DNA of 59,155 bases from an uncultured Lachnospiraceae bacterium. GTDB taxonomy: Bacteria > Bacillota > Clostridia > Lachnospirales > Anaerotignaceae. The translations under genes were made by a program, and so were the position numbers. The notes below the pieces were generated by a model that saw only the letters and a list, made by a program, of their open reading frames with translations, searched no databases and was not told where the DNA came from. Positions 1 to 8,281 of the stretch are shown here, one piece after another; positions within the stretch are counted from its first letter, which is position 1, and each line of letters opens with the position of its first letter. The DNA lies in the NCBI GenBank assembly GCA_944381395.1, contig CALWKY010000025.1, forward strand, positions 1-59,155. Reading direction: 5' to 3'.

Positions 1-974
1 AAGTTACTTATGGCAGAGGCAACTTAAGTTTTACCACCATTAACCTGCCCAGACTGGGTATTTTAGCCAATAAAAATATTGATTGGTTCTTCCATGAACT
101 GGATCGGAAAATAGATTTAGTTGCAAATCAGCTTTTGGAACGTTTTGAGATCCAGGCGAGCAAGAAAGTACATAATTATCCTTTCTTAATGGGTCAAGGT
201 GTTTGGATAGACAGTGAAAAACTTTCTTATAACGATGAAGTCCGAGAAGTATTGAAACATGGCACCCTCAGTATTGGTTTTATCGGTTTGGCTGAATGCT
301 TGAAAGCACTGTTGGGTGTACATCATGGCGAAAGTGAAGTCGCACAGAATCTGGGCATTGATATCATCACCCATATGCGCAAACGCACCGATGAGTGGTC
401 CGAAAAAACAGGGCTGAACTTTTCTTTGCTGGCAACTCCCGCGGAGGGTCTAAGCGGCAGATTTGTAAAAATGGACTGCGCAAGATTCGGCTCTATTGAA
501 GGCATTACCGACCGGGAATACTACACCAACAGTTTCCACATTCCCGTTTACTTCCCTATCAGCGCTTATAAAAAAATTGCTTTGGAAGCACCCTACCATG
601 CTCTGACCAATGGCGGGCATATTACCTATATCGAACTGGACGGCGATCCCAGCGCGAACCTGGACGCTTTTGAAAAAGTCATTCGTTACATGAAAGAACA
701 AGGTGTAGGTTATGGTTCCATTAACCATCCTGTGGACAGAGATCCTGTCTGCGGTTATAACGGCATTATCGGAGATACTTGCCCCAAGTGCGGACGGAAA
801 GAGACCGATGGCGAAGTCGGTTTTGAACGGATTCGCCGTATCACAGGATATCTGGTAGGTACTCTGGACCGCTTTAACGATGCAAAACGCGCGGAAGTGC
901 GGGACCGTGTAAAACATTCTTTGGTCAATGAAGTGGTACTGAAGCATTATGACGAAAAGGAAGCGGAAGCATGA
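1..974 (+). CDS. nrdD: Anaerobic ribonucleoside-triphosphate reductase, large subunit (5' end outside window)
   Basis: The frame is open from base 3 with no start codon, so only the last 323 residues are present; the first in-window residues (GRGNLSFTTINLPRLG) are a signature stretch of NrdD. The protein reduces ribonucleoside triphosphates to deoxynucleotides without oxygen, using a glycyl radical. The C-terminal part shows a four-cysteine zinc site (DPVCGY, then CPKC) and the glycyl-radical motif RRITGYL close to the C terminus, where the Gly is the radical site. The stop overlaps the start of nrdG by 4 bases, implying translational coupling. No in-window start at base 135 (TTG) should be used, because the conserved reading continues upstream. 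Confidence 0.95.
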   Translation, partial: VTYGRGNLSFTTINLPRLGILANKNIDWFFHELDRKIDLVANQLLERFEIQASKKVHNYPFLMGQGVWIDSEKLSYNDEVREVLKHGTLSIGFIGLAECLKALLGVHHGESEVAQNLGIDIITHMRKRTDEWSEKTGLNFSLLATPAEGLSGRFVKMDCARFGSIEGITDREYYTNSFHIPVYFPISAYKKIALEAPYHALTNGGHITYIELDGDPSANLDAFEKVIRYMKEQGVGYGSINHPVDRDPVCGYNGIIGDTCPKCGRKETDGEVGFERIRRITGYLVGTLDRFNDAKRAEVRDRVKHSLVNEVVLKHYDEKEAEA

Positions 975-1477
975 GAATCAAAATCAACGGTGTTTTAACC
1001 GATTCCATTGTGGATGGTCCTGGCTTTCGCTTGACAGTATTTACCCAAGGGTGCAGGCATCACTGTCCCAACTGCCACAACCCTCAAACGCATGACTTTT
1101 CCGGCGGATTTTGGACCGATACGGAGGATATTCTGGCAGCTGTACGGGATAATCCTCTGCTGGATGGCATTACCCTTTCCGGCGGTGACCCCATGGAGCA
1201 GGCAGAAGCCTGCGCTTGTCTGGCAAAAGCCATTCACGAAAAAGGGCTTTCCGTTTGGACTTACACCGGATATACCTGGGAAGCGCTTCTGGCGGAAAAT
1301 GATCCTCAGCGTATAGCCCTTTTAAAAGAAACCGATGTGCTGGTAGATGGACCATTTATCGAGTCTTTACGTTCTTTAGAACTGCAATTTAAGGGTAGTT
1401 CTAATCAACGCGCCATCCTTTCCAGGCAGAGTTTGGAAAGCGGTACTTTGCTGCTTTGGACCGGCAAAGATGGATAA
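971..1477 (+). CDS. nrdG: Anaerobic ribonucleotide reductase activating protein (radical SAM)
   Basis: A 168-residue radical SAM activase that generates the glycyl radical on NrdD using S-adenosylmethionine and a [4Fe-4S] cluster. The cluster motif is C-x3-C-x2-C in GCRHHCPNCHNP (about residues 28-39), followed by the SAM-binding glycine motif TLSGGDPM. Length is normal for NrdG. The ATG lies inside the nrdD stop region (ATGA overlap). A bidirectional hairpin terminator follows directly. Confidence 0.95.
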   Translation: MRIKINGVLTDSIVDGPGFRLTVFTQGCRHHCPNCHNPQTHDFSGGFWTDTEDILAAVRDNPLLDGITLSGGDPMEQAEACACLAKAIHEKGLSVWTYTGYTWEALLAENDPQRIALLKETDVLVDGPFIESLRSLELQFKGSSNQRAILSRQSLESGTLLLWTGKDG

Positions 1478-1499
1478 TCCCTGCATTTACCATAAAAAT

Positions 1500-1535
1500 A
1501 AGACCTGAACGCTTTTTGTTCAGGTCTTTTCTTTT
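1500..1535. terminator. Bidirectional intrinsic terminator after nrdG
   Basis: Perfect 11-bp stem AAGACCTGAAC (1500-1510) with GTTCAGGTCTT (1518-1528), 7-nt loop, T-rich tail on both sides. It separates nrdG from the convergent permease gene. Confidence 0.85.
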
Positions 1536-1544
1536 ATGATAATA

Positions 1545-2468
1545 TTAAAATAAAATGCCTGTGACTATACTCCACAGCGGAATGGTAAACACACAGCCTA
1601 CTACACTCATCATAATCAATTCCGTTGCAATCACATAATCCTGGTCATACTGCGCAATCAAAATAGGCAGTACTGCCGCCGGCGGCATAGCAAGCATAAC
1701 CACCAAAACCGTAGAAACCAAACGGTACTGGCGCAAAAATACCAAACATAATACACAAACAACCAGGGGAATCATGATCAAACGGATCACACTGTACTCG
1801 TAAAGTGATTTTTTACGGATCACGCGGTCCAATTTAATCTCCGCAATTTGTCCGCCAATGGTAAACATAGCAATGGCTGTGCAGGCATTGCCGGCATAGT
1901 CTATCACACGCAGGAATACCTCCGGTAAATCCAACTGTAATACAAAAAGAATGGCGCCTACCACCACGCTGACTAATCCCGGAGAAAGAATTTGCTTCCA
2001 GTGAAAGGGCTCTTTCCGTTCTTTTTCACCGCGTAAAAAGCTGATTCCTACTGTAAATAACAAACAGTCATTTACCAATTCTACAAAAGATGCCAACATC
2101 AGCGCTTTTGCACCAAATAACGAATTGACAATGGGCATGCCCAACAGTCCTGTATTGGAAAATGCCATACATACCGCCAATGCCGGCGCCTGACCAGCCA
2201 TTAAGCGGCGATTCTTCGCATAAAACCAGCCAAAAATCAGGGTACCAATATGGAACGCAATGGCCGCAATCACGATCACTTGAATCTCTGTCAGTACAGA
2301 CGGTTCCGCTTCTACAGAGAGCATTGCCTGCAAAACCATACCGGGCCAGAGATAATTCATCAAAATTTTTCCAACGCCATCAATTTGCTCTTTGGAAATC
2401 ATTTCTTTTTTCCGCATCAAAAATCCGGGTATTGCTAAAATAATCATTGTTAATAGTGAAGTAACCAT
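1545..2468 (-). CDS. AEC-family permease (auxin efflux carrier-like)
   Basis: A 307-residue integral membrane protein with about ten hydrophobic segments arranged as two halves, typical of the AEC family that exports or exchanges organic anions, amino acids or related small molecules. The N terminus (LAIPGFLMRKKEMI) and the mid-protein stretch SNTGLLGMPIVNSLFG are recognisable AEC features. It is transcribed divergently from the YheO-type regulator at 2667, which suggests that regulator controls it. The ribosome site is weak (GGGAC). The substrate cannot be read from sequence. Confidence 0.85.
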   Translation of the reverse strand: MVTSLLTMIILAIPGFLMRKKEMISKEQIDGVGKILMNYLWPGMVLQAMLSVEAEPSVLTEIQVIVIAAIAFHIGTLIFGWFYAKNRRLMAGQAPALAVCMAFSNTGLLGMPIVNSLFGAKALMLASFVELVNDCLLFTVGISFLRGEKERKEPFHWKQILSPGLVSVVVGAILFVLQLDLPEVFLRVIDYAGNACTAIAMFTIGGQIAEIKLDRVIRKKSLYEYSVIRLIMIPLVVCVLCLVFLRQYRLVSTVLVVMLAMPPAAVLPILIAQYDQDYVIATELIMMSVVGCVFTIPLWSIVTGILF

Positions 2469-2507
2469 CTTTTGTCCCTTTCTTCATTTCTCATTTTTCC
2501 GCACACC

Positions 2508-2536
2508 ATCGTATCACAAAATACATTTTTTGACAA
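2508..2536 (-). promoter_or_regulatory. Sigma-A type promoter for the AEC permease
   Basis: On the minus strand TTGTCA (2536-2531), 17-nt spacer, TACGAT (2513-2508). It lies about 60 bases from the divergent promoter of the regulator gene. Confidence 0.55.
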
Positions 2537-2597
2537 ATCCAAATTACTATGTCTACTCATACAAATTGTATTTTTTTGAAAACGATGCATCTTTTTC

Positions 2598-2625
2598 TTG
2601 TATCCCTGAAAAAAACGATTATACT
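2598..2625 (+). promoter_or_regulatory. Sigma-A type promoter for the YheO-type regulator
   Basis: TTGTAT (2598-2603), 16-nt spacer, TATACT (2620-2625), 42 bases upstream of the GTG start. Confidence 0.55.
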
Positions 2626-2666
2626 TTCAATTAAGAACACATTTTTAATGAAAAGGAGTTTTTTCT

Positions 2667-3338
2667 GTGAAGAATTATCATATTGTATTATCTGATGCAG
2701 ACCGGCAAATTTTACAATCTACTATCGCCATTGCAGAAGGCATGTCGGATTTTTTCAGCAACAGTTGCGAGGTTGTCATTCACTCTCTGGAAGATCTGGA
2801 TCACTCTGTGATAAAAATTATCAATGGACAGCATTCCGGAAGACAAAAAGGCTCTCCCATTACCGATGCCACTTTGGCAATTTTACAACGCATGCTGGCA
2901 GAGCCCGGACTGAATTATGTGACTTACTTTACCAAAAACAGAAAAGGAGAACAGGTCAAAGCCTCTACCTCCGCTATTTTCGGAGAAAACCACCGCATTA
3001 TCGGTCTGTTCTGCATCAATTTTTTCCTTTCCACGCCTTTATGCGAACTGATGCAAATGATGCTGCCCGGCACATCGGAAACCCACGACCTGCATCTGCC
3101 GGAAACATTCGCCAGCGACAGCGAAGAAGTAATTTTGGCATCCCTGGAAGAAATTAAACAGCAGGTATACACCAATGGAACAATACTGCCTTCTAACCGT
3201 AATAAAGAAATTGTTAACCTGCTGTATCAAAGAGGTATTTTCCAATTAAAAAACGCAGTGCCTTTTGTCGGTGAACAGTTGGGAATTTCCAAAAACACTG
3301 TTTATCTCCATCTGCGTAATTTACAAAAAAAATCATAA
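2667..3338 (+). CDS. YheO/DauR-type transcriptional regulator (PAS-like domain plus HTH)
   Basis: A 223-residue protein with an N-terminal YheO-like PAS domain (about residues 10-120, including NGQHSGRQKGSPITD) and a C-terminal helix-turn-helix (about residues 180-220, GISKNTVYLHLRNL). Members of this family regulate D-amino-acid or related catabolism in some bacteria, but the ligand here is not known. The GTG start is supported by AAGGAG eight bases upstream. It sits between a divergent AEC permease and a convergent ridA, so a local regulon for an amino- or imino-acid function is a reasonable inference. Confidence 0.85.
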   Translation: MKNYHIVLSDADRQILQSTIAIAEGMSDFFSNSCEVVIHSLEDLDHSVIKIINGQHSGRQKGSPITDATLAILQRMLAEPGLNYVTYFTKNRKGEQVKASTSAIFGENHRIIGLFCINFFLSTPLCELMQMMLPGTSETHDLHLPETFASDSEEVILASLEEIKQQVYTNGTILPSNRNKEIVNLLYQRGIFQLKNAVPFVGEQLGISKNTVYLHLRNLQKKS

Positions 3339-3346
3339 TATTTTTC

Positions 3347-3375
3347 GGCTCTTGTTTTGGCAGGAGCCATTTTTT
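3347..3375 (+). terminator. Terminator of the YheO-type regulator gene
   Basis: 8-bp stem GGCTCTTG (3347-3354) with CAGGAGCC (3361-3368), one G-T pair, followed by T6. Confidence 0.75.
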
Positions 3376-3382
3376 ATATGAA

Positions 3383-3411
3383 AAAAGCATCTACATAAGG
3401 TAGATGCTTTT
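3383..3411. terminator. Second terminator, serving ridA and acting in both directions
   Basis: Perfect 12-bp stem AAAAGCATCTAC (3383-3394) and GTAGATGCTTTT (3400-3411) with a 5-nt loop; A-run upstream gives a T-run on the minus strand. Confidence 0.8.
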
Positions 3412-3437
3412 GATTATCCTATTTGCGATGTGGAAAA

Positions 3438-3812
3438 TTATTCCATTACAGCAACAACTTCAACCTCAACCAATGCGCCCATAGGCAGATCCTTTACTGC
3501 GAAGCAAGAACGAGCGGGCTTACCAGTGAAATACTTACCGTATACTTCGTTGAAAGCACCGAAATCTTCGATGTTTGCCAGGAAGCAAGTTGTCTTTACA
3601 GCTGCGCTGAAGTCCAAACCGTTTGCTTCCAGAACTGCCTTCAGGTTCTGCATAACCTGTTCGGTCTGTTCAGCGATGGTTGTACCTTCGATTTTGCTGG
3701 TTGCGGGATTGATACCAACCTGACCGGAAGTGAACAGGAAACCATTTGCTGCGATAGCCTGGCTGTAAGGACCTACTGCATTGGGAGCCTTGGGAGTGCT
3801 TGTAATTTTCAT
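3438..3812 (-). CDS. ridA: RidA family reactive-intermediate deaminase
   Basis: A 124-residue RidA/YjgF protein that hydrolyses reactive enamine/imine intermediates, such as 2-aminoacrylate, released by PLP enzymes. The family motifs NAVGPYSQA, FTSGQVGINP and the C-terminal region PARSCFAV with LVEVEVVAV are present; the Arg of PARS matches the substrate-carboxylate-binding Arg. The frame is open for 41 more codons upstream, but the start chosen has GGAGG eight bases away (3825-3821) and matches the family N terminus. It has its own promoter and a structured leader. Confidence 0.93.
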   Translation of the reverse strand: MKITSTPKAPNAVGPYSQAIAANGFLFTSGQVGINPATSKIEGTTIAEQTEQVMQNLKAVLEANGLDFSAAVKTTCFLANIEDFGAFNEVYGKYFTGKPARSCFAVKDLPMGALVEVEVVAVME

Positions 3813-3854
3813 TGTAATTACCTCCATTTCAAACATTTCATTGTTATTTTTCTG

Positions 3855-3896
3855 AAGAGCAGACTGTATTTCACACAAATACACTGCACTGCTCTT
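3855..3896 (-). promoter_or_regulatory. Structured 5' leader of ridA (two-part hairpin)
   Basis: AAGAGCAG and CTGCTCTT pair at the base (3896-3889 with 3862-3855 on the minus strand); inside, GTATTT and AAATAC form a second stem around GTGTG. No T-run follows, so it is not a terminator. It lies between the promoter and the ribosome site. Confidence 0.5.
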
Positions 3897-3906
3897 TTCA
3901 GTTCTT

Positions 3907-3935
3907 ATTATACCCACCATAGACAAGTCCGTCAA
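3907..3935 (-). promoter_or_regulatory. Strong sigma-A promoter for ridA
   Basis: Minus strand TTGACG (3935-3930), 17-nt spacer, perfect TATAAT (3912-3907). Predicted transcript start near 3900, giving a leader of about 88 nt. Confidence 0.75.
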
Positions 3936-4085
3936 TGTTTTTTCTGCTTCTTCCCATCTTTTGGGAAAAAGTGAATTTTTATTTTATTTTTATAGGATTT
4001 TGTGGTATGATAAAAAAGATTGAGAAAAAATAGAAACACAGGAATACTGTGAAAACGATATATCATACAGAAAGGATCAGAAAAT

Positions 4086-5690
4086 ATGGCAACTCGTTCG
4101 GAAGAAATACAAAAACGCCGCATTTTTGGCATTATCTCTCACCCCGATGCTGGTAAAACCACATTAACAGAAAAATTACTGCTTCACGGCGGCGCGATTC
4201 GAGAAGCAGGTACTGTCAAAGCAAGAAGAAACGCAAAATTTGCGAAAAGTGACTGGATGGAAATCGAAAAGCAAAGAGGCATCTCTGTAACCTCCTCTGT
4301 TATGCAGTTTGAATATGAAGGCAAAATGGTGTCTATCATGGACACACCCGGTCATAATGACTTCGGTGAAGATACTTACCGTATTTTAACTTCTGTAGAC
4401 AGTGCTGTTATGGTCATTGACGCTGCAAAAGGCGTGGAAGCCCAGACAGTAAAATTATTTAAAGTTTGCAGCATGCGTAAGATTCCTGTCTTTACGTTCA
4501 TCAATAAACTGGACCGCCAGAGCAAAGACCCTTTGGAATGTATGAGTGACCTAGAAGATGCCCTGGGTCTGCCTTCTACTGCTGTCACCTGGCCCATTGG
4601 CAACGGTTTAACCTTTGAAGGGATTTATGATCGTTTAGAAAATAAAGTTTACCTTTACCGTAAAAAAGATACCGTCATTGAATTAGGCGCCAACGGTGTC
4701 TTTGGTGATACGTTAGAAGGTGTCATTTCTCAGGCAAACCTGGATATTTTGCGGGAAGAAATGGAATTATTGGATGGCGCCGGAAATCCTTTTGATCTGG
4801 ATGCTATCAAAGCAGGCAAACTGTCTCCTGTGTTTTTTGGTTCTGCACTGGCAGACTTTGGTGTAACCTGTTTCTTGGAACATTTCCTCCAGTGGGCACC
4901 AGCTCCCGGTCCTAGAAAAACCACAACTGGTGAAGTGAATCCCACGGATGAATTTTTCAGCGGTTTTATTTTCAAAATTCAGGCAAATATGAACCCTGCA
5001 CACCGGGATCGTTTGGCATTTTTCCGGATTTGTTCCGGCACTTTTGAGCGTGGTATGAGTGTCACCCTTTCCCGTACCGGAAAATCCATGAAGCTGAGCC
5101 AGTCTACACAGTTGATGGCAAATGAACGGGAAACCGTAGAAACCGCCATTGCCGGAGATATTATCGGCATTTACGACAGCGGCAACTACCAGATAGGTGA
5201 CACTTTGACAGATCGGAAGGAGAAATTGTTCTTCGAACCCCTTCCTACCTTTCCTCCGGAACTTTTCTGCCGTGTTCGTCCGGTTAACAGCCTGAAAGCG
5301 AAACAATTCCAAAAAGGCGTACAGCAGCTGGCACAGGAAGGCGCAATTCAGGTATATCACAACGAATTTAACGATGTCATTCTGGGTGCCGTTGGTCAAT
5401 TACAGTTTGAAGTTTTTGAATACCGCCTGCATAACGAATACAACTCTGAAATTCGTATGGAGCCTTTGGACTTCAGCGTGGCAAAATGGATTGCACCTAT
5501 GCAGGATCTGAAAGAAGAAGATATTAAGGAAATGCTGGTTGCCCGCAGCGCCATGGCATATGACCATTATGAACGCCCTGTCCTTTTGTTCGCAAACCAA
5601 TATACCTTGAACAATTTCATGCAGAAACATCCGGAAGTAAAGCTGCTGGACGCAACAGAAGTAGACGACAGCGCATATCAGGAAAATTAA
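4086..5690 (+). CDS. prfC: Peptide chain release factor 3 (GTPase)
   Basis: A 534-residue translational GTPase that recycles RF1/RF2 from the ribosome after termination. G1 is SHPDAGKTT near residue 20, the switch region has QRGISVTSS, G3 is DTPGHNDFGEDT, and G4 is NKLDR. Length and order match RF3 rather than EF-G (which would be about 690 residues). AAAGGA precedes the ATG by nine bases. It is transcribed alone; the nested inverted-repeat element starts at its stop codon. Confidence 0.95.
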   Translation: MATRSEEIQKRRIFGIISHPDAGKTTLTEKLLLHGGAIREAGTVKARRNAKFAKSDWMEIEKQRGISVTSSVMQFEYEGKMVSIMDTPGHNDFGEDTYRILTSVDSAVMVIDAAKGVEAQTVKLFKVCSMRKIPVFTFINKLDRQSKDPLECMSDLEDALGLPSTAVTWPIGNGLTFEGIYDRLENKVYLYRKKDTVIELGANGVFGDTLEGVISQANLDILREEMELLDGAGNPFDLDAIKAGKLSPVFFGSALADFGVTCFLEHFLQWAPAPGPRKTTTGEVNPTDEFFSGFIFKIQANMNPAHRDRLAFFRICSGTFERGMSVTLSRTGKSMKLSQSTQLMANERETVETAIAGDIIGIYDSGNYQIGDTLTDRKEKLFFEPLPTFPPELFCRVRPVNSLKAKQFQKGVQQLAQEGAIQVYHNEFNDVILGAVGQLQFEVFEYRLHNEYNSEIRMEPLDFSVAKWIAPMQDLKEEDIKEMLVARSAMAYDHYERPVLLFANQYTLNNFMQKHPEVKLLDATEVDDSAYQEN

Positions 5691-5890
5691 AAAAAGATGG
5701 AGCAACAGCAATCTCCCCTTAAGAAAACATTATTTTTCTTTCTTTTGATTTCTTAAGGAGAATTGCGACGGCTATCTTCATAAGAAAACAATTCCGACAA
5801 AAACAAAATTGCGGGAATCTTTTGTGTTGTAAGAGATTCCCGCAATATTTATTTTCTTATGAAGAAGCCCTTAACTGCTCCATCTTTTTT
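5689..5890. repeat. Nested inverted-repeat element of about 200 bp (structured RNA, MITE-like element or compound terminator)
   Basis: Four stems fit inside each other without conflict. The outer arms are a perfect 15-bp pair, AAAAAAGATGGAGCA (5690-5704) with TGCTCCATCTTTTTT (5876-5890). Inside are a 10-bp hairpin CCTTAAGAAA (5717-5726) with TTTCTTAAGG (5749-5758), then a 13-bp stem CTTCATAAGAAAA (5776-5788) with TTTTCTTATGAAG (5852-5864). The latter encloses a hairpin with 13 perfect pairs plus three more, ATTGCGGGAATCT (5808-5820) with AGATTCCCGCAAT (5834-5846). It fills the whole space between the convergent prfC and AEC permease genes. T-runs end both strands, so it also terminates. No open frame of note is inside. 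Whether it is mobile or an RNA gene cannot be told from one copy. Confidence 0.7.
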
Positions 5891-5894
5891 ATTT

Positions 5895-6842
5895 TTAAAT
5901 GAAAGACATTGCATGTAATCCCCCAACTAACAGGAACATACTCAATGCAGAAAATGCCATGGTATATACTAAAAGCTCACCTGCTAATTCAGCATCTGCG
6001 TCAAATTGCGCTGCCAGCTGATAGTTCGTAATAGCACTGGGTGCCGCTAAGTAAATCAGCAGAGGAATCAGCTGAATGCCGGTAATATGCAAAACAGAAA
6101 TACCAAACCACAAAAACGGAAGAGGTACTAAAATCAATTTCGCCAGAGTTGCCACTGCAATGAGTTTTGCATGCTTCTTGGAAGAACTAAACTGGAACTG
6201 ACCGCCCAAAAACAGGAATGACAGCGGTGTTGCAATTTTAGAGATATCCTTGCCTGCTGTATACAGGAAGTCTGGAATTTGGATAGAAACCTCATGGAAT
6301 ACCAAGCCTAAAATAATACCCCACAAAATGGGCATCTTAATTGCATCCAATGCCGCTTTTTTCATATCCGGTTTTTCCTTTGTATCAGAGAAGTACGCAT
6401 AAACGAAAATGCCGACTACGTTTAAAATAGGCAATGTTACTGCCATCATACTCGTTGCATATGCAACGCATACATCCCCACCCAAAGCCTGAGAAAATCC
6501 AATCCCGTAAAGCATAAAGTTTCCACGGTACATGGATTGAATCATAACACTGATTTTCCGCTTATCCTTTACGAATTTCGGTACTAGAAAAAGAAAAAGA
6601 CCAATCAATAAAAATGTCAAAATAACTGTATAAATGATAACTCTGATATAGTCTTTCTCTACCGAGCCAGCTTCATAAATATTAAAGAAAACCAATGCCG
6701 GCAAGAAAAAAGAAAAACATAACTTATTTCCCTTTTTAATAAACTCCTCGTTTAGGTAACCCATTTTGCGCATCAAAATACCGACTAATACAATGGTAAA
6801 TGTAGGCGCAATCGCATTAAATGCAAAACTTAAACTGTCCAT
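5895..6842 (-). CDS. AEC-family permease, second copy
   Basis: A 315-residue membrane transporter of the auxin efflux carrier family with about ten hydrophobic segments; the N terminus APTFTIVLVGILMRKMGYLNEEFIKKGNK is typical when read in two parts. It is only distantly similar to the permease at 1545-2468, so this is not a recent duplication. The frame is open for 11 codons upstream of the chosen ATG, but GAGG lies upstream of this one and the earlier ATG has no ribosome site. Substrate unknown. Confidence 0.83.
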   Translation of the reverse strand: MDSLSFAFNAIAPTFTIVLVGILMRKMGYLNEEFIKKGNKLCFSFFLPALVFFNIYEAGSVEKDYIRVIIYTVILTFLLIGLFLFLVPKFVKDKRKISVMIQSMYRGNFMLYGIGFSQALGGDVCVAYATSMMAVTLPILNVVGIFVYAYFSDTKEKPDMKKAALDAIKMPILWGIILGLVFHEVSIQIPDFLYTAGKDISKIATPLSFLFLGGQFQFSSSKKHAKLIAVATLAKLILVPLPFLWFGISVLHITGIQLIPLLIYLAAPSAITNYQLAAQFDADAELAGELLVYTMAFSALSMFLLVGGLHAMSFI

Positions 6843-6920
6843 ATGAAAAAACCTCATCTTTCTATCCGCCTGCATCGCGGAAAAATAATAAAATTTACCG
6901 TTGCTATGAAACGCATCCTT

Positions 6921-6949
6921 ATTCTATCGTTTTTAAGACAAAATTACAA
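6921..6949 (-). promoter_or_regulatory. Sigma-A type promoter for the second AEC permease
   Basis: Minus strand TTGTAA (6949-6944), 17-nt spacer, TAGAAT (6926-6921), giving a leader of about 75 nt. Confidence 0.55.
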
Positions 6950-7069
6950 CATTTTTTGCCACATTTCTTATGTCGTGAAATGTCCAATTTTATTTGATCT
7001 GAACAGAACAATATTCGTGAGAAATAAAATAAGATGCCTATTTTTTTCTGCTGGGAATTGATAAAAAGA

Positions 7070-8269
7070 TTATTCGACGCCACATCCATTGCTATCAGTG
7101 GACAGCAATGCTTCATAATCTCGGATACAAACCACCACATCGGGCTGATATTGCATGATGACTTCGCCTAAAGATTTCTCATGATAATAGCGAAAATCAA
7201 AAGAATACATTTTATCAAACCCATAATACAGCAGGCTTTCGGCGGCATTTGTAAAACTATCTCCATAAACCAATATGCTGGGCAATTCCGGTCTATGGGT
7301 ATCAATCACTGTAAATGGTTGATCTCCGCCCATATAAACGGAATAAAGCACATCTTCCTCCTCCGTTTCCGGCAAGCGATATAAATAAGATCCCTCTTCC
7401 GTACCACCGTTCAAGCGGGTAAAAGGAATTTCTTCCTTTGGCGTGAGAATCTTTAACCGCTCATCAGAGGACCATAAATCCAATAGCTTCCGCATACGAG
7501 AACCAAGATAGGGATTGGGTAATTCTGTAATGGTATAGTTTCCTTCCTCCAGCAGGGGAAGTTCCTGCTTTCTATCATTACAAATCCGTTCCATAATGGT
7601 TTGATAGGTCAAATAAGCACCTTCTATGCTGTAATGGTTATCTACCGCAGAAGAAAGGCTGGGATCCCAGTCTCTTTGCGCATAACTCACCCCGATATCC
7701 ACAAAAGATATACCGGCATCTCCCAATACCTTCGTTAGCTGCTCCACACTTTCCGCTGTATACTCCGCACGGTTATTCAGATACCAAGGATAGTCTTTCT
7801 GATGGCACACATACTGACAGGGGACTGCCACATAATAGTATTGCCCGCCATAACTGGATACCAAAGTATCAACGGAAGACAAATTCGCTGTAATTTCCGC
7901 CACATCTTCAGAAATAGTGCTTGTATCCTCCATCCAATCAGGTAAATAAGGCAGCAGACAGTTTTCTCCCACCACGACATCATTCACTACCGGACGATAT
8001 AACACATTTAAATCAATCCATGTATCCGCAGTCAGCATGATCTCTCTTGCCGTTGTATGATCCACCAAATAAGATTCCATATCACTGCCCCACTGACCAT
8101 TGGACAGGGTCTCTTTCGAGGCTTCCGGCAGTTTTGCCAAATTCCGATTTTCATAATAGGAGTAGGTTTTCTCTTCCTGTAGGAAAAATGCAATCAAATT
8201 TCCAAACAGAAACAGGGAAAAGAAAAGGATGACCATGATTCGTGCAATACGTTCCATTTTTTCTTCCAC
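7070..8269 (-). CDS. DHHW-family secreted/membrane-anchored protein, partner of the MBOAT acyltransferase
   Basis: A 399-residue protein with one N-terminal membrane anchor (about residues 5-25, IMVILFFSLFLFGNLIAFF) and a large extracytoplasmic domain. It resembles AlgX/AlgJ-like and DHHW proteins, SGNH-type hydrolase-like enzymes encoded beside MBOAT transferases to acylate a surface polymer. ILVYGDSFTNA near residue 340 is the GDSF block with the likely serine nucleophile, and DNHYSIEGAYL near residue 210 is a DxHxS-like conserved block. The GTG start at 8269 has GGAGG eight bases upstream (overlapping the stop of the upstream gene); the frame's first GTG overlaps that site and is unlikely. 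Polymer target unknown. Confidence 0.75.
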   Translation of the reverse strand: MEEKMERIARIMVILFFSLFLFGNLIAFFLQEEKTYSYYENRNLAKLPEASKETLSNGQWGSDMESYLVDHTTAREIMLTADTWIDLNVLYRPVVNDVVVGENCLLPYLPDWMEDTSTISEDVAEITANLSSVDTLVSSYGGQYYYVAVPCQYVCHQKDYPWYLNNRAEYTAESVEQLTKVLGDAGISFVDIGVSYAQRDWDPSLSSAVDNHYSIEGAYLTYQTIMERICNDRKQELPLLEEGNYTITELPNPYLGSRMRKLLDLWSSDERLKILTPKEEIPFTRLNGGTEEGSYLYRLPETEEEDVLYSVYMGGDQPFTVIDTHRPELPSILVYGDSFTNAAESLLYYGFDKMYSFDFRYYHEKSLGEVIMQYQPDVVVCIRDYEALLSTDSNGCGVE

Positions 8270-8281
8270 TTCCTGCACCTC

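Noticed and set aside
3423-3974. 183-residue frame on the plus strand
   Set aside because: Antisense to ridA and its leader.
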